Below, in pieces: positions 63,562-64,000 of a stretch of DNA of 64,000 bases; position 1 is the stretch's first letter; each line of letters begins with the position of its first letter. The notes beneath the pieces are model-generated. The model searched no databases. It saw nothing but the letters and a program-made list of their open reading frames with translations, and was not told the DNA's origin. The translations under genes and the position numbers were made by a program. Source of the DNA: Aquabacter spiritensis (lineage in GTDB: Bacteria > Pseudomonadota > Alphaproteobacteria > Rhizobiales > Xanthobacteraceae); NCBI RefSeq assembly GCF_004346185.1, contig NZ_SMAI01000001.1, positions 867,490 through 931,489 on the forward strand, read 5' to 3'.

Positions 63562-64000
63562 GCCGCTCCTCGCTTCCAGCCAACGGGCTCGGCGGCGGAC
63601 CTGCTCCCCCGGAAGGGCTTGATCCAAAAGATCGAAGCGCTCCACCAGGGCAGGATCTGGCGGCATCGCCAGGGTCACGAAACGCGGTACACCCTCTCCC
63701 CGGAGAGGTCCGACGGATCCTCTGACGGACTGTTCGAACCACTCCTTCTGAAGTGGTGTGCGCATGGCGGAGGCTGCGGTCTCTTCGGTGCGACGGCTAT
63801 TTGACAGGTTGAGATAGAAGAAAGAGAAACGTGGACGGCGGAGTCCTTGCGGGTTGTTTTGAGCTTTTGGGCTTGGAGCAGCCGAGTATGACTTCGGCGG
63901 TCTTAACGGAACTCCGGGCGGACGCGATCACGTGAGTGATGTGTCTTGTCCGACCTCGTCGATGATGAGTTAAAGTTCGTAGAGACTTAGCCAAATCAAA
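63562..64000 (+). other. Leader of an rRNA operon, 16S gene expected just beyond the window
   Basis: The last 440 bases contain no gene but have the features of an alphaproteobacterial 16S leader. A boxA-like GGCTATTTGACA lies at 63795-63806. It is followed by the conserved AGAAAGAGAAACGTGG and ACGGCGGAGTCCTTGCG segments that precede 16S rRNA genes in Rhizobiales. The sequence stops before the 16S 5' end. The hypothesis is that mature 16S starts within a few tens of bases after 64000. Confidence 0.75.

Noticed and set aside
63280..63765. Overlapping frames in the rRNA leader region
   Set aside because: Low-complexity products, no RBS, and the region is explained by the repeat, promoter and 16S leader.

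Overview
The window is high-GC chromosomal DNA from an alphaproteobacterium, most likely of the order Rhizobiales/Hyphomicrobiales. The main reason is the block pckA, chvI, chvG, short-form hprK, mannose-type EIIA and ptsH, an arrangement typical of that group. A double cold-shock-domain protein, a DUF465 protein and a recognisable alphaproteobacterial rRNA leader at the right edge agree with this. Genus cannot be fixed from the sequence alone.

Layout. 1-6.2 kb: the tail of an unidentified gene, a 72-aa protein, a gamma-glutamyltranspeptidase-family enzyme, a SulP transporter with a nitroreductase, and a cold-shock protein. 6.4-13.1 kb: the rpmH-rnpA-yidC-engB block, split between yidC and engB by an OxyR-like regulator, a DUF465 protein, TerC and an SbtA-type permease. 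13.3-18.3 kb: a CPA2 antiporter, leuD, a small zincin, a 39-aa secreted or membrane peptide and leuC. 18.6-28.2 kb: an MFS transporter, pckA, a HugZ-like protein, the ChvI/ChvG two-component system, the regulatory PTS (HprK, EIIA, HPr) and a further sensor kinase. ChvIG and the PTS are established regulators of envelope stress and carbon status, and pckA is the gluconeogenic entry step, so this segment is a coherent carbon-control island.

28.4-39.3 kb: a tRNA-Arg(ACG) gene whose 3' part is repeated exactly (54 bp) 10.8 kb away. Between the repeats lies an integrated element with a tyrosine integrase, both terminase subunits, a lambda-type portal, a prohead protease/major capsid fusion and a gpW-like connector. 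It has no recognisable tail, lysis or DNA polymerase genes. It looks like a capsid-forming satellite or a minimal defective prophage. An AT-rich membrane protein with an XRE regulator sits in it in the opposite orientation, together with several unknown genes. Beyond the right repeat is the deleted remnant of a second, related integrase, so the tRNA site has been occupied at least twice.

39.8-50.7 kb: a secreted duplicated-domain protein, an AI-2E-family permease, an aa3-type oxidase operon (CtaC, a CtaD-CtaE fusion and a small membrane protein), a CtaG-like and a CopD-like membrane protein, a DUF2231 protein, a YdeP-type molybdopterin oxidoreductase and a YdeI-like protein. 50.9-63.1 kb: a catabolic cluster of SDR, MFS, LysR, alpha/beta hydrolase, carboxymuconolactone-decarboxylase-like protein, a three-gene ABC importer, flavin reductase and luciferase-like monooxygenase, followed by a convergent LVIVD-repeat protein. 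Uptake, flavin-dependent oxygenation and hydrolysis are all encoded, which suggests degradation of one specific but unidentified substrate. 63.5-64.0 kb: promoter and leader of an rRNA operon whose 16S gene should begin just past the window.
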